DNA of 7,388 bases. Source: Gammaproteobacteria bacterium (GTDB lineage Bacteria > Pseudomonadota > Gammaproteobacteria > Arenicellales > Arenicellaceae). Location: contig DNHK01000080.1 in the NCBI GenBank assembly GCA_003485905.1, positions 1-7,388 on the forward strand. Direction: 5' to 3'. Shown here piece after piece: positions 1-5,038 of this stretch. Both the position numbers and the translations under genes were made by a program. Each line of letters starts with the position of its first letter. Positions within the stretch are counted from its first letter, which is position 1. The notes beneath the pieces are model-generated. The model was not told where the DNA came from. It worked only from the letters and a program-made list of their open reading frames with translations, and did not search any database.

Positions 1-141
1 AATTCCATCAATTCGTAAGCCACCAGAAAACTCGATATCCCCATTAAAAGAACTATTTTCACCTAACAATGTATCCACCGTATCTACAGGCTTCGTTTTG
101 TTTTCGATCGTCATATCTTTACTATTGTTGTTTCCTAGCAT
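1..141 (-). CDS. Bactofilin (polymer-forming cytoskeletal protein), N-terminal part
   Basis: Only the first 47 codons are in the window; the frame runs off the left edge without a stop. After a polar N-terminal tail of about 20 residues the protein reads DTLLGENSSFNGDIEFSGG and then LRIDG, which is the characteristic first turn of the bactofilin beta-helix core. Bactofilins polymerise without nucleotide into filaments that scaffold cell-shape, wall-synthesis or polar functions; the specific role here cannot be told from this fragment. The start is supported by a GAGGG ribosome binding site (152-156) 10 nt upstream of the ATG. The gene lies 78 nt downstream of the DUF6776 gene on the same strand, so co-transcription is possible. 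Family assignment is firm; the function in this organism is not. Confidence 0.88.
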   Translation of the reverse strand, partial: MLGNNNSKDMTIENKTKPVDTVDTLLGENSSFNGDIEFSGGLRIDGI

Positions 142-219
142 GATATTTATGCCCTCACATATTAACTTTCTGAATAAAATCATAGTTTTTAAACTGCCTA
201 GCAACTGCTGAACAGATAA

Positions 220-924
220 TTATAGCGTATTTTGTTGGGTTAAGTGATGCCATGAGTACCAGCGGTCAATATCATCAGACTGGCCATCTGGATCAACAAC
301 AACATGGATTCGTTCGGCACTAACACCAGCAGGCAAGTCTATTTGTCCCGTTATCTTCTCAAAATACCTTAGATCAAATCGTTTGCTATCCGTTTCTGGC
401 CATTTTCCAATTACTTCATTGCCATCCTCAGAAACAACTTCCATGCGCACACTACCGCTGGCGACGTCATCATGCTGGATCGATTGAAGTAGAACCAGAG
501 TAGCTAAAAAAGAAGTGTCGTTTAACTTATCTAACTGAAGATCATGAATTTTAAGACCAGATTCGCCGTCTTCAGGTGAAATGATACTCTGGTAGAAGGC
601 AAGCTCATGCTGCACGCTTACTATATTCGCATCGCACTGCATTAAGGAATCTTTTAGACCTCCATAAGCTTCTTTAGTGATTTGCAACTGACCCTGTGCA
701 AGTGCTAGCGTTTCTTTATATTGCTCAAAAGACTCCAGTTCCACTTCCAGCTCAGCAACCTGTGCTCTATACAAAAGCTCATTACTACCTGACATGTACT
801 TACCAAAATAGAAACTGGAAACCATGAGAACCAAAGTGACCACAACTCCAATGACCGCAAATTGCAGTCGTTTTTTCGGGTCAATCGCTGGAAGAATTTT
901 TAAAGACTGTATTTCTCTAGGCAT
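220..924 (-). CDS. DUF6776-type inner-membrane coiled-coil protein (hypothetical)
   Basis: This 234-residue protein has a short basic cytoplasmic N-terminus, one transmembrane helix at about residues 22-41, a heptad-like coiled-coil stretch at about 45-115, and a C-terminal mixed alpha/beta domain. That domain contains FDLRYFEKITGQIDLPAG (about 183-200), which resembles the conserved F-Y-x-x-x-x-G-x-I-x-L-P segment of the DUF6776 family. The predicted topology is a periplasmic domain anchored in the inner membrane. Its biochemical role is unknown. It sits 60 nt downstream of argC and directly upstream of a bactofilin gene, an order I recall from Pseudomonas-like genomes; the link with a cytoskeletal scaffold suggests an envelope role, which is inference. 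A TATAAT at 939-944 lies 14 nt before the ATG but lacks a good -35 box, and the Shine-Dalgarno sequence is weak. Confidence 0.8.
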   Translation of the reverse strand: MPREIQSLKILPAIDPKKRLQFAVIGVVVTLVLMVSSFYFGKYMSGSNELLYRAQVAELEVELESFEQYKETLALAQGQLQITKEAYGGLKDSLMQCDANIVSVQHELAFYQSIISPEDGESGLKIHDLQLDKLNDTSFLATLVLLQSIQHDDVASGSVRMEVVSEDGNEVIGKWPETDSKRFDLRYFEKITGQIDLPAGVSAERIHVVVDPDGQSDDIDRWYSWHHLTQQNTL

Positions 925-984
925 GCTTAAAACTTTCGATTATAAATAATTGCATCATAGTTAGAGTGCTGGATAAGGGCCCGT

Positions 985-2019
985 TCACGGCAAAACAGGA
1001 ACACTAGTCAACCCGAGCGTTTCCGGTAGCCCGAACATTAAATTCATGTTCTGCACAGCTTGGCCCGCAGCGCCTTTAACCAAATTATCTTCCACTGCTA
1101 AAATAACCGCTGTGTTGCCTTCTACTAATTTATGAACCGCTATTCGACACAGATTTGAAGCGCGTACCGAGCGTGTATCGGGGTGGCTTCCAGTGGGCAT
1201 TACGTCCACAAACGGCTCACTCGCATAATGGGATTCAAAAATAGACTGAAGATCAGCGTCACCATCGGTTAACTGTACATAAATAGTTGAATGAATCCCG
1301 CGCAGCATCGGCGTTAAGTGCGGCACAAAAGTTAAGCCAACATCATTAGTACCTGTTATTTGCGAGAGCGACTGACGTATTTCAGGTTGGTGCCTATGCC
1401 CTGCAACACCGTATGCCTTGAAGCTATCGGAAACTTCACTATAAAGAGTCCCAGTCGTGGCAGTTCGCCCTGCTCCCGTTACACCCGACTTGGCATCGAC
1501 AATTATAGGGTCGTGGGCTATCACACCGGCATTGAGCAAAGGTAACAACCCTAAAGTTGTTGCTGTAGGATAACATCCGGGATTAGCTATTAAGTTAGCA
1601 GAACGAACGAACTCCCTATTCATTTCCGGTAGTCCGTACACTGCGTCTGCCACCAAATCCGGGCAGCTATGCTTCATACCGTACCATTTTTCCCACAACT
1701 CAATATCCTTGATTCTAAAATCTGCAGAAAGATCTATAAACTTTATACCCTTTGACAATAGTTCAGGCGCATAGTTCATAGCTACACCATTAGGAGTGGT
1801 CGCAAAAACCACATCGCAGCTATCAAAAATACCTTTTTCAGGTGATTGAAACTCAATATCGTAGTGACCGCGCAGACTAGGGAAATAATCTGCAACGTGC
1901 TCGCCCGCTTGACCCCGAGAAGTAATCAACTCAACCGACACCTCTGGATGTGCAGCCAATATTCGCAGGAGTTCAACACCGGTATAGCCCGTGCCCCCTA
2001 TTACGCCTGCTTTTAACAT
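985..2019 (-). CDS. argC: N-acetyl-gamma-glutamyl-phosphate reductase
   Basis: ArgC is the third step of arginine biosynthesis: NADPH-dependent reduction of N-acetylglutamyl phosphate to N-acetylglutamate semialdehyde in the cytoplasm. The 344-residue product has the usual family length. It opens with the Rossmann dinucleotide-binding loop [10 protein letters not shown] (8-17). The active-site cysteine lies in ANPGCYPT (Cys149). Further family blocks are SGVTGAGR (178-185), [12 protein letters not shown] (203-214, with the catalytic-type histidine), [11 protein letters not shown] (232-242) and [15 protein letters not shown] near the end. Nothing is truncated or missing. The ATG has only a weak AGG Shine-Dalgarno about 9 nt upstream. 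No other arginine gene is adjacent, so it appears to stand alone, with about 590 bp of gene-free DNA upstream and the DUF6776 gene 60 nt downstream. Confidence 0.97.
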   Translation of the reverse strand: MLKAGVIGGTGYTGVELLRILAAHPEVSVELITSRGQAGEHVADYFPSLRGHYDIEFQSPEKGIFDSCDVVFATTPNGVAMNYAPELLSKGIKFIDLSADFRIKDIELWEKWYGMKHSCPDLVADAVYGLPEMNREFVRSANLIANPGCYPTATTLGLLPLLNAGVIAHDPIIVDAKSGVTGAGRTATTGTLYSEVSDSFKAYGVAGHRHQPEIRQSLSQITGTNDVGLTFVPHLTPMLRGIHSTIYVQLTDGDADLQSIFESHYASEPFVDVMPTGSHPDTRSVRASNLCRIAVHKLVEGNTAVILAVEDNLVKGAAGQAVQNMNLMFGLPETLGLTSVPVLP

Positions 2020-2261
2020 ATGGAAAAACCTGACAATGTTCTAAAAAGCAGAGTGTGTTGATTCTCTATCAAGAGGTCAACCGCAAACTAGCTTTTGTAC
2101 GGTGTTGTAATCTTCTACTAAGTCACAGAATACCTATATTGGAATATCGTGCGGACAAGTTTTACCAAATTTATAAATCGAAATAAATATACTCCTTTAA
2201 TATCCCACCCCGTCAAACACGTTAACCAAATCCCGTATACCCCTACAAGGCGTCGATTCTA

Positions 2262-2305
2262 AATGGCTGGGAAGAGGGATTTGCACCCCCGTTGGCGGAG
2301 TCAGA
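2262..2305 (-). repeat. Truncated copy of the tRNA-Gln 3' half (possible att-site scar)
   Basis: These 44 bases repeat 2608-2652 in direct orientation with one deleted G in the acceptor stem and one substitution, 42 of 45 aligned positions plus the flanking AA being otherwise the same. Read on the minus strand, the copy covers the tRNA from the anticodon loop through the T arm and acceptor 3' strand to the encoded CCA, then stops matching abruptly. It cannot be a functional tRNA: the 5' half is absent, the T loop has TGC where TTC is required, and the acceptor strand is one base short. It lies 346 bp beyond the real tRNA on its 3' side. That is where integrase-mediated insertion leaves the displaced 3' end; decay of a tandem tRNA duplicate is the alternative. 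Confidence 0.85.
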
Positions 2306-2563
2306 AACCTGTTATCTCAACTAAAACTGACCAACCACAAATTCGTATAGCTAGCTCAGATGAGATTTCGTCAGCTTTGTTTTTTGCCTCCAAATTGTGG
2401 TTAATTGTCTTTATAGACGATCTAGCAGCTCTCCGCCGTATCCCACCTTAATTTCACTAAGATGGGGCATAATTGTTGGAAACAAGAGTTCACTGCCGCC
2501 CGGGGTTTAAGATTTAGGCTCGCAAACTATGTATAGCCGCTGCCAAACATTTCCAGAAAGACG

Positions 2564-2605
2564 AAATAAAAACAAAGGCCTCGTATCTCTACAAAGCCTT
2601 TGTTT
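2564..2605 (-). terminator. Rho-independent terminator of tRNA-Gln
   Basis: On the minus strand, a perfect 10-bp stem (AAACAAAGGC, 2605-2596, with GCCTTTGTTT, 2579-2570) closes a 16-nt loop and runs into a T-rich tract (2572-2564, one interrupting A). It begins 4 nt after the CCA end of the tRNA, which fits a terminator and 3'-trailer for a single-gene tRNA transcript. Confidence 0.75.
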
Positions 2606-2609
2606 ATAA

Positions 2610-2683
2610 TGGCTGGGGAAGAGGGATTTGAACCCCCGTTGGCGGAGTCAGAGTCCGCAGTCCTACCACTAGACGATTCCCCA
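2610..2683 (-). tRNA. tRNA-Gln (anticodon CTG)
   Basis: The 74-nt minus-strand sequence folds as a complete cloverleaf. The acceptor stem TGGGGAA pairs with TTCCCCA. The D arm is GTC..GAC with a GG in the loop. The anticodon stem is GCGGA/TCCGC around loop CTCTGAC, giving anticodon CTG, which reads CAG. The variable loop is CAAC, and the T arm is GGGGG-TTCAAAT-CCCTC with one G-U pair. The discriminator is G, and CCA is encoded. The U1-A72 end pair and G discriminator fit glutamine identity. It is cut off from rpsI by a terminator (2730-2755) and has its own terminator, so it must have its own promoter between 2684 and 2730; I see no near-consensus one. Confidence 0.96.
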
Positions 2684-2729
2684 ATGTTCAAACATATTGC
2701 AACTAACTTGTATGGTTACCGTCAGACAC

Positions 2730-2755
2730 AAAAAAGCCGGAGACTCGCTCCGGCT
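2730..2755 (-). terminator. Rho-independent terminator of rplM-rpsI
   Basis: On the minus strand, AGCCGGAG (2755-2748) pairs perfectly with CTCCGGCT (2742-2735) around a 5-nt loop, followed by a run of six T (2735-2730, the first shared with the stem). It lies 25 nt past the rpsI stop, ends the ribosomal-protein operon and insulates tRNA-Gln. Confidence 0.93.
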
Positions 2756-2780
2756 CTAAAATAAAACAGTCGGAACGTGA

Positions 2781-3179
2781 TTAACGTTTCGAGAATTGCG
2801 GACGTTTACGCGCGCCGTGCAAACCCACCTTCTTGCGTTCAACTTCACGAGCATCACGGGTCACAAAGCCTGCCTTACGCAACTGCGGTCGCAATGCCTC
2901 ATCATAATCCAGTAACGCACGAGTAATACCATGGCGAATTGCGCCAGCTTGACCGCTTGGGCCTCCGCCTTTAACGTTCACATTGATATCAAATCGGCCT
3001 TCCATTTCTAGCAACACTAATGGTTGACGAACAATCATTCGCGCAGTTTCACGACCAAAAAACTGATCCAAGGTACGTGAATTGATGTTTATTTCTCCCT
3101 TACCCGAGCTTAATCGCACTCGAGCAGTCGAAGATTTACGGCGACCCGTACCAGTGTAAACTTGTTCAGCAGTTGCCAT
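2781..3179 (-). CDS. rpsI: 30S ribosomal protein S9
   Basis: S9 is a small-subunit protein whose C-terminal tail reaches the P-site tRNA. The 132-residue product is close to the usual 130. It begins with the family block [16 protein letters not shown] (8-23), carries the central [19 protein letters not shown] segment (about 71-89) and ends in the basic tail [17 protein letters not shown], whose last Lys-Arg is the conserved tRNA-contacting end. The start codon lies 2 nt after the rplM stop, with a GGA-type ribosome binding site inside the last codons of rplM. Translation is therefore probably coupled to rplM, the conserved rplM-rpsI pair. It ends at a strong terminator. Confidence 0.98.
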   Translation of the reverse strand: MATAEQVYTGTGRRKSSTARVRLSSGKGEININSRTLDQFFGRETARMIVRQPLVLLEMEGRFDINVNVKGGGPSGQAGAIRHGITRALLDYDEALRPQLRKAGFVTRDAREVERKKVGLHGARKRPQFSKR

Positions 3180-3181
3180 AA

Positions 3182-3610
3182 TTATAGTTCCAAAGTTTTA
3201 GGTTGCTGTGCTGCATGGGAATGCTCACCACCGACATAAACGTGCAGTTTTTTGAACATTGCGCGACCGAGAGGGTTTCTCGGCATCATACCGCGAACAG
3301 CATTTTCAATAATACGCTCAGGCGCTTTCTCACGAAGAGCACGAACGTTAATATCTTTTATACCACCCGGAAAACCGGTGTGATGATAATAAATTTTGTC
3401 TTCCTCTTTATTACCAGTAACGGCAACTTTTTCGGCGTTCACAATAACTATATGATCGCCAGTATCTATGTGAGGAGTATATTCTGCTTTATGTTTACCT
3501 CGCAGGCGACGAGCGATTTCTGTCGCAAGACGACCCAGAACTTTATCTGTGGCATCGATTACGAACCATTCACGTCTTACATCTGCTGGCTTTGCTGAAA
3601 ATGTTTTCAT
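3182..3610 (-). CDS. rplM: 50S ribosomal protein L13
   Basis: L13 is an early-assembly large-subunit protein that binds 23S rRNA. The start chosen gives 142 residues, exactly the Escherichia coli length, with the canonical opening [19 protein letters not shown]. Other hallmarks are [20 protein letters not shown], the [18 protein letters not shown] block and [20 protein letters not shown] near the C-terminus. The frame stays open for 14 further codons upstream, but that extension resembles no L13 and is rejected. There is no clear Shine-Dalgarno; instead a small hairpin (3616-3640) ends 5 nt before the ATG. In E. coli this operon is autogenously repressed by L13 acting on its mRNA leader. First gene of the operon with rpsI. 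Confidence 0.98.
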   Translation of the reverse strand: MKTFSAKPADVRREWFVIDATDKVLGRLATEIARRLRGKHKAEYTPHIDTGDHIVIVNAEKVAVTGNKEEDKIYYHHTGFPGGIKDINVRALREKAPERIIENAVRGMMPRNPLGRAMFKKLHVYVGGEHSHAAQQPKTLEL

Positions 3611-3615
3611 TTGCG

Positions 3616-3640
3616 TGGTACTTAAGTTGAAAAAGCACCA
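3616..3640 (-). promoter_or_regulatory. Leader hairpin just upstream of rplM (possible L13 autoregulation site)
   Basis: In the rplM leader, TGGTGC (3640-3635) can pair with GTACCA (3621-3616) as six pairs including one G-U, around a 13-nt loop, ending 5 nt before the ATG. Escherichia coli rplM-rpsI is known to be controlled by L13 at a structured leader; equating this short stem with that element is inference, and a weak six-pair stem can arise by chance. Confidence 0.3.
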
Positions 3641-3670
3641 AGAACAATCCAATGCTTTTAAGGACGCGCG

Positions 3671-3699
3671 ATCATACTGAATGCGTCACCAAGTATCAA
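3671..3699 (-). promoter_or_regulatory. Sigma-70 promoter of rplM-rpsI
   Basis: On the minus strand, TTGATA (3699-3694, 5 of 6 consensus) and TATGAT (3676-3671, 5 of 6) are separated by exactly 17 bp. The bases right after the -10 box are CGCGCG, the GC-rich discriminator typical of growth-rate and ppGpp-controlled ribosomal promoters. The predicted start is near 3664, giving an rplM leader of about 54 nt. Confidence 0.85.
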
Positions 3700-3794
3700 G
3701 CGTTTGTCAGCACCAAAAACGAGATATTTTTAGGCCACCATCATCGTCAAATAACTCACCCAGATCACCAGCTTTCTCTGTACTTTACAGTAAG

Positions 3795-4127
3795 CTAGTT
3801 GCAGTCAGCCCCTGACCCTAGATAGTCCGGATAGCGATATGTGTTCAATGGGGATTGAGGGTTCTTATAGGACCATTTATTGATAGCAGAAAAAGGGCTA
3901 TCTGGGTCGTATTTGTTCAAAGGATTATTTGGATTCTTGGCTGTATATCTGTTAAACGGTGAAAACGGGCTGTCCGGATTATACTTGGCCAATGGCGAAT
4001 ACGGATTTCGCAAATCGTAATGACTCAACGGCGAATAAGAGCCCTTTGCACATTCACGATCTGCCGCGCCAGCAATAGACCAAACTGACATACACCCAAG
4101 GAAAAATAAAATAAACCTAGCTGACAT
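3795..4127 (-). CDS. Small exported protein of six 12-residue SPL/NKY repeats (function unknown)
   Basis: I do not recognise this 110-residue protein as a named family. Residues 1-21 form a signal peptide (hydrophobic core, then SIAGA before ADREC). The mature part is almost entirely six tandem 12-residue units at 31-102: YSPLSHYDLRNP, YSPLAKYNPDSP, FSPFNRYTAKNP, NNPLNKYDPDSP, FSAINKWSYKNP, QSPLNTYRYPDY. Odd units end in NP and even units in PDSP, so the true period may be 24 residues. One cysteine lies on each side of the array (Cys26 and Cys109), which could close it by a disulfide in the periplasm. Cys12 is a poor lipobox candidate. There is no Shine-Dalgarno before the ATG, and a terminator U-tract lies only 13 nt upstream. 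A later start at Met13 would ruin the signal peptide. The maintained frame and regular repeats make it a real gene. Confidence 0.8.
   Translation of the reverse strand: MSARFILFFLGCMSVWSIAGAADRECAKGSYSPLSHYDLRNPYSPLAKYNPDSPFSPFNRYTAKNPNNPLNKYDPDSPFSAINKWSYKNPQSPLNTYRYPDYLGSGADCN
3822..4037 (-). repeat. Six degenerate 36-bp in-frame repeats
   Basis: This is the coding part of the six 12-residue units of the small exported protein. The units are diverged in DNA but keep the S-P-[LF]-x-x-[YW] core, so the array is old and under protein-level selection rather than a recent slippage expansion. Confidence 0.8.
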
Positions 4128-4140
4128 ACATGTACGTATT

Positions 4141-4170
4141 AAAAAAACGGCGCGGAACTAAATCCACGCC
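4141..4170 (-). terminator. Strong Rho-independent terminator 13 nt upstream of the repeat-protein gene
   Basis: On the minus strand, GGCGTGGA (4170-4163) pairs with TCCGCGCC (4156-4149) as eight pairs including one G-U, with a 6-nt loop. After one G it runs into seven T (4147-4141). In the plus direction there is no U-tract, so it acts only on minus-strand transcription. No annotated gene precedes it on that strand; it ends the candidate RNA at 4141-4265 or attenuates the repeat-protein gene. Confidence 0.82.
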
Positions 4171-4196
4171 CAAACCACCAAAGGAGGATGGAGGAG

Positions 4197-4319
4197 ATGA
4201 CCAACAAAACCGCCCACTATTATGCGCATATTATGCGCAGTCTTGTTTGTATTATTACTAAGTACATAATTAGTATCTGCCATAGTTCAGGACCCGTCAA
4301 TCAGTATGCTGACCAATAA
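4197..4319 (+). CDS. Possible 40-residue small protein with strong RBS, antisense to the candidate RNA
   Basis: An ATG at 4197 follows an ideal AAGGAGG (4181-4187, 9-nt spacing) and a second GGAGGAG touching the start. The frame runs 40 codons to a TAA. The peptide starts MTNKTAHYYAHIM and has one moderately hydrophobic segment (about residues 13-29, SLVCIITKYIISIC with basic residues), then a polar end. Against it: no clear promoter upstream on this strand, no homology I recognise, and the strong Shine-Dalgarno may simply be the complement of a C/U-rich RNA loop on the other strand. Treat as a weak candidate. Confidence 0.2.
   Translation: MTNKTAHYYAHIMRSLVCIITKYIISICHSSGPVNQYADQ
4218..4239. 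repeat. Tandem 11-bp repeat TATTATGCGCA x2 with palindromic core
   Basis: Two perfect adjacent copies (4218-4228 and 4229-4239) each carry the self-complementary TGCGCA. Together they make the palindrome TGCGCAT-ATT-ATGCGCA (4223-4239). It can be an RNA hairpin in the candidate minus-strand transcript or a DNA operator between divergent genes; the sequence alone does not decide. Confidence 0.6.
4272..4300 (-). promoter_or_regulatory. Candidate promoter of the minus-strand RNA/repeat-protein unit
   Basis: TTGACG (4300-4295, 5 of 6) and GATACT (4277-4272, 4 of 6) lie 17 bp apart on the minus strand, predicting a start near 4265. It is the only reasonable sigma-70-like pair I found upstream of the terminator at 4141-4170. 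Confidence 0.45.
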
Positions 4320-4373
4320 CTAATATGTAATACTTAAAATTAAACAGTAAAAGAATTGATATACGGATAGCGA

Positions 4374-4379
4374 TATAAT
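4374..4379 (+). promoter_or_regulatory. Consensus -10 box directly before coq7
   Basis: A perfect TATAAT ends 6 nt before the coq7 ATG, so a start at the normal distance would fall at or next to the ATG. No good -35 box lies 16-18 bp upstream (AAGAAT); a TTGATA at 4356-4361 is too close, 12 bp away. In an AT-rich stretch a chance match is possible. Confidence 0.4.
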
Positions 4380-4385
4380 CCACCC

Positions 4386-5021
4386 ATGCCTACTACACTA
4401 TCATTCGTTGACCAAATCATCTGTGATGTTGATCAAGGCCTCCGCACGCTATTTGCACGTAATCATGCTACCCGAACGAACCCTTCCAATGGGGTTTCGG
4501 ACGAGCTGAATGATACTGACAAGGTCTTATCAGCATCGCTAATGCGAGTTAACCATACAGGAGAAGTATGTGCTCAAGCGTTGTACCAAGGGCAAGGCTT
4601 AAGTAGTAAGACAGAACGTGTAAAAGACAAAATGCAACAAGCGGCGGATGAAGAAATTGATCATTTGGCATGGTGCCGTCAACGCATTGACGAATTAGGC
4701 GGACACACAAGTTATTTAGACCCACTTTGGTACAGTGGGTCACTAGGTATGGGGATTCTCGCAGGATTTGCAGGTGATCGATGGAGCTTAGGCTTTCTTG
4801 CCGAAACCGAAAGACAAGTGGTTGATCATTTAACTTCACATTTAGAACGACTACCCCCAGACGACACCCGCAGTAGAGCAATAATTGAAAAAATGATCGA
4901 AGACGAAGCAAATCACGCGACGATGGCTTTGGATCAAGGAGCTAGTGAGCTTCCGGCACCTGTTAAGAAGCTAATGCGCTCCACGGCCAAAATTATGACC
5001 ACTATGGCAGAGCGAATTTAA
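4386..5021 (+). CDS. coq7: 2-polyprenyl-3-methyl-6-methoxy-1,4-benzoquinone hydroxylase (5-demethoxyubiquinone hydroxylase)
   Basis: Coq7 carries out the penultimate step of ubiquinone synthesis, hydroxylating demethoxyubiquinol at ring position 6 with a membrane-associated diiron centre and O2. The 211-residue length and whole sequence match the short Pseudomonas-type enzymes. Candidate iron ligands of the ferritin-like four-helix bundle are all present: Glu60 (in RVNHTGEVCAQALYQGQ), Glu90 and His93 (EIDHLAWC), Glu142 (AETERQV), and Glu174 and His177 (EDEANHA). The amphipathic membrane-contacting segment is around GMGILAGFAGDRWSLGF (121-137). The start is fixed because an in-frame stop lies at 4368-4370 and no other start codon intervenes. 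There is no Shine-Dalgarno, and a TATAAT ends 6 nt before the ATG. The gene is convergent with the mipA-like gene, the two stops being 17 nt apart. Confidence 0.96.
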   Translation: MPTTLSFVDQIICDVDQGLRTLFARNHATRTNPSNGVSDELNDTDKVLSASLMRVNHTGEVCAQALYQGQGLSSKTERVKDKMQQAADEEIDHLAWCRQRIDELGGHTSYLDPLWYSGSLGMGILAGFAGDRWSLGFLAETERQVVDHLTSHLERLPPDDTRSRAIIEKMIEDEANHATMALDQGASELPAPVKKLMRSTAKIMTTMAERI

Positions 5022-5038
5022 ATGGCTATATCCACGCT

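Larger units (their letters stand above)
2020..2609. other. 590-bp gene-free region between argC and tRNA-Gln
   Basis: I see no convincing protein gene here on either strand. The stretch holds the tRNA-Gln 3'-fragment copy (2262-2305), a nine-position imperfect hairpin (2442-2450 with 2458-2466, one mismatch, no U-tract) and the tRNA terminator (2564-2605). A possible minus-strand promoter for argC is TTAACG (2220-2225), a 17-bp spacer, then TATTAA (2197-2202). Each box matches consensus at only 4 of 6 positions, and it would give an argC leader of about 170 nt. The DNA between the truncated tRNA copy and the real tRNA (2306-2607) matches nothing I recognise. Confidence 0.5.
4141..4265 (-). 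ncRNA. Candidate structured small RNA or attenuator leader, about 125 nt
   Basis: A promoter-like pair (4272-4300) and a strong terminator (4141-4170) bound about 125 nt on the minus strand. Three structures can be drawn by eye. The first is a long stem (4250-4237 with 4213-4200, 13 of 14 positions paired, two G-U), enclosing or alternating with a perfect 7-bp hairpin (4239-4233 with 4229-4223). The second is a short hairpin (4194-4189 with 4180-4175, one mismatch) that presents UCCUCCUU, complementary to a Shine-Dalgarno sequence, in its loop. The third is the terminator hairpin. This layout is typical of trans-acting small RNAs, but the position just before the repeat-protein gene also fits a 5' attenuator. 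It matches no RNA family I recognise. Folding was done by hand. Confidence 0.45.

Noticed and set aside
142..219. TATGAT (about 180-185) upstream of the bactofilin gene as a promoter
   Set aside because: The only -35-like sequence, TTGCTA, is 14 bp away, too close for a sigma-70 promoter.
2263..2451. Plus-strand 62-codon open frame
   Set aside because: It begins inside the antisense of the truncated tRNA copy, has no ribosome binding site and no recognisable sequence.
2442..2466. Hairpin CCCACCTTA / TAAGATGGG, considered as a terminator or remnant tRNA arm
   Set aside because: One mismatch, no U-tract and no fit to a tRNA arm; left as an unexplained minor hairpin.
3203..3598. Long plus-strand open frame opposite rplM
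   Set aside because: Antisense shadow of a highly conserved ribosomal gene; composition is not protein-like.
3611..3652. 14-codon N-terminal extension of rplM
   Set aside because: It would read through the leader hairpin, has no counterpart in L13, and the 142-residue form matches the family exactly.
4158..4283. Minus-strand 41-codon frame ending in the loop of the terminator at 4141-4170, with a hydrophobic, tryptophan-containing C-terminus vaguely like DUF2892 N-termini
   Set aside because: No ribosome binding site, its ATG lies upstream of the predicted transcription start, and its stop falls inside the terminator loop; the resemblance is too faint to call.
4549..4911. Minus-strand open frame opposite coq7
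   Set aside because: Shadow of coq7, whose diiron motifs fix the real frame.
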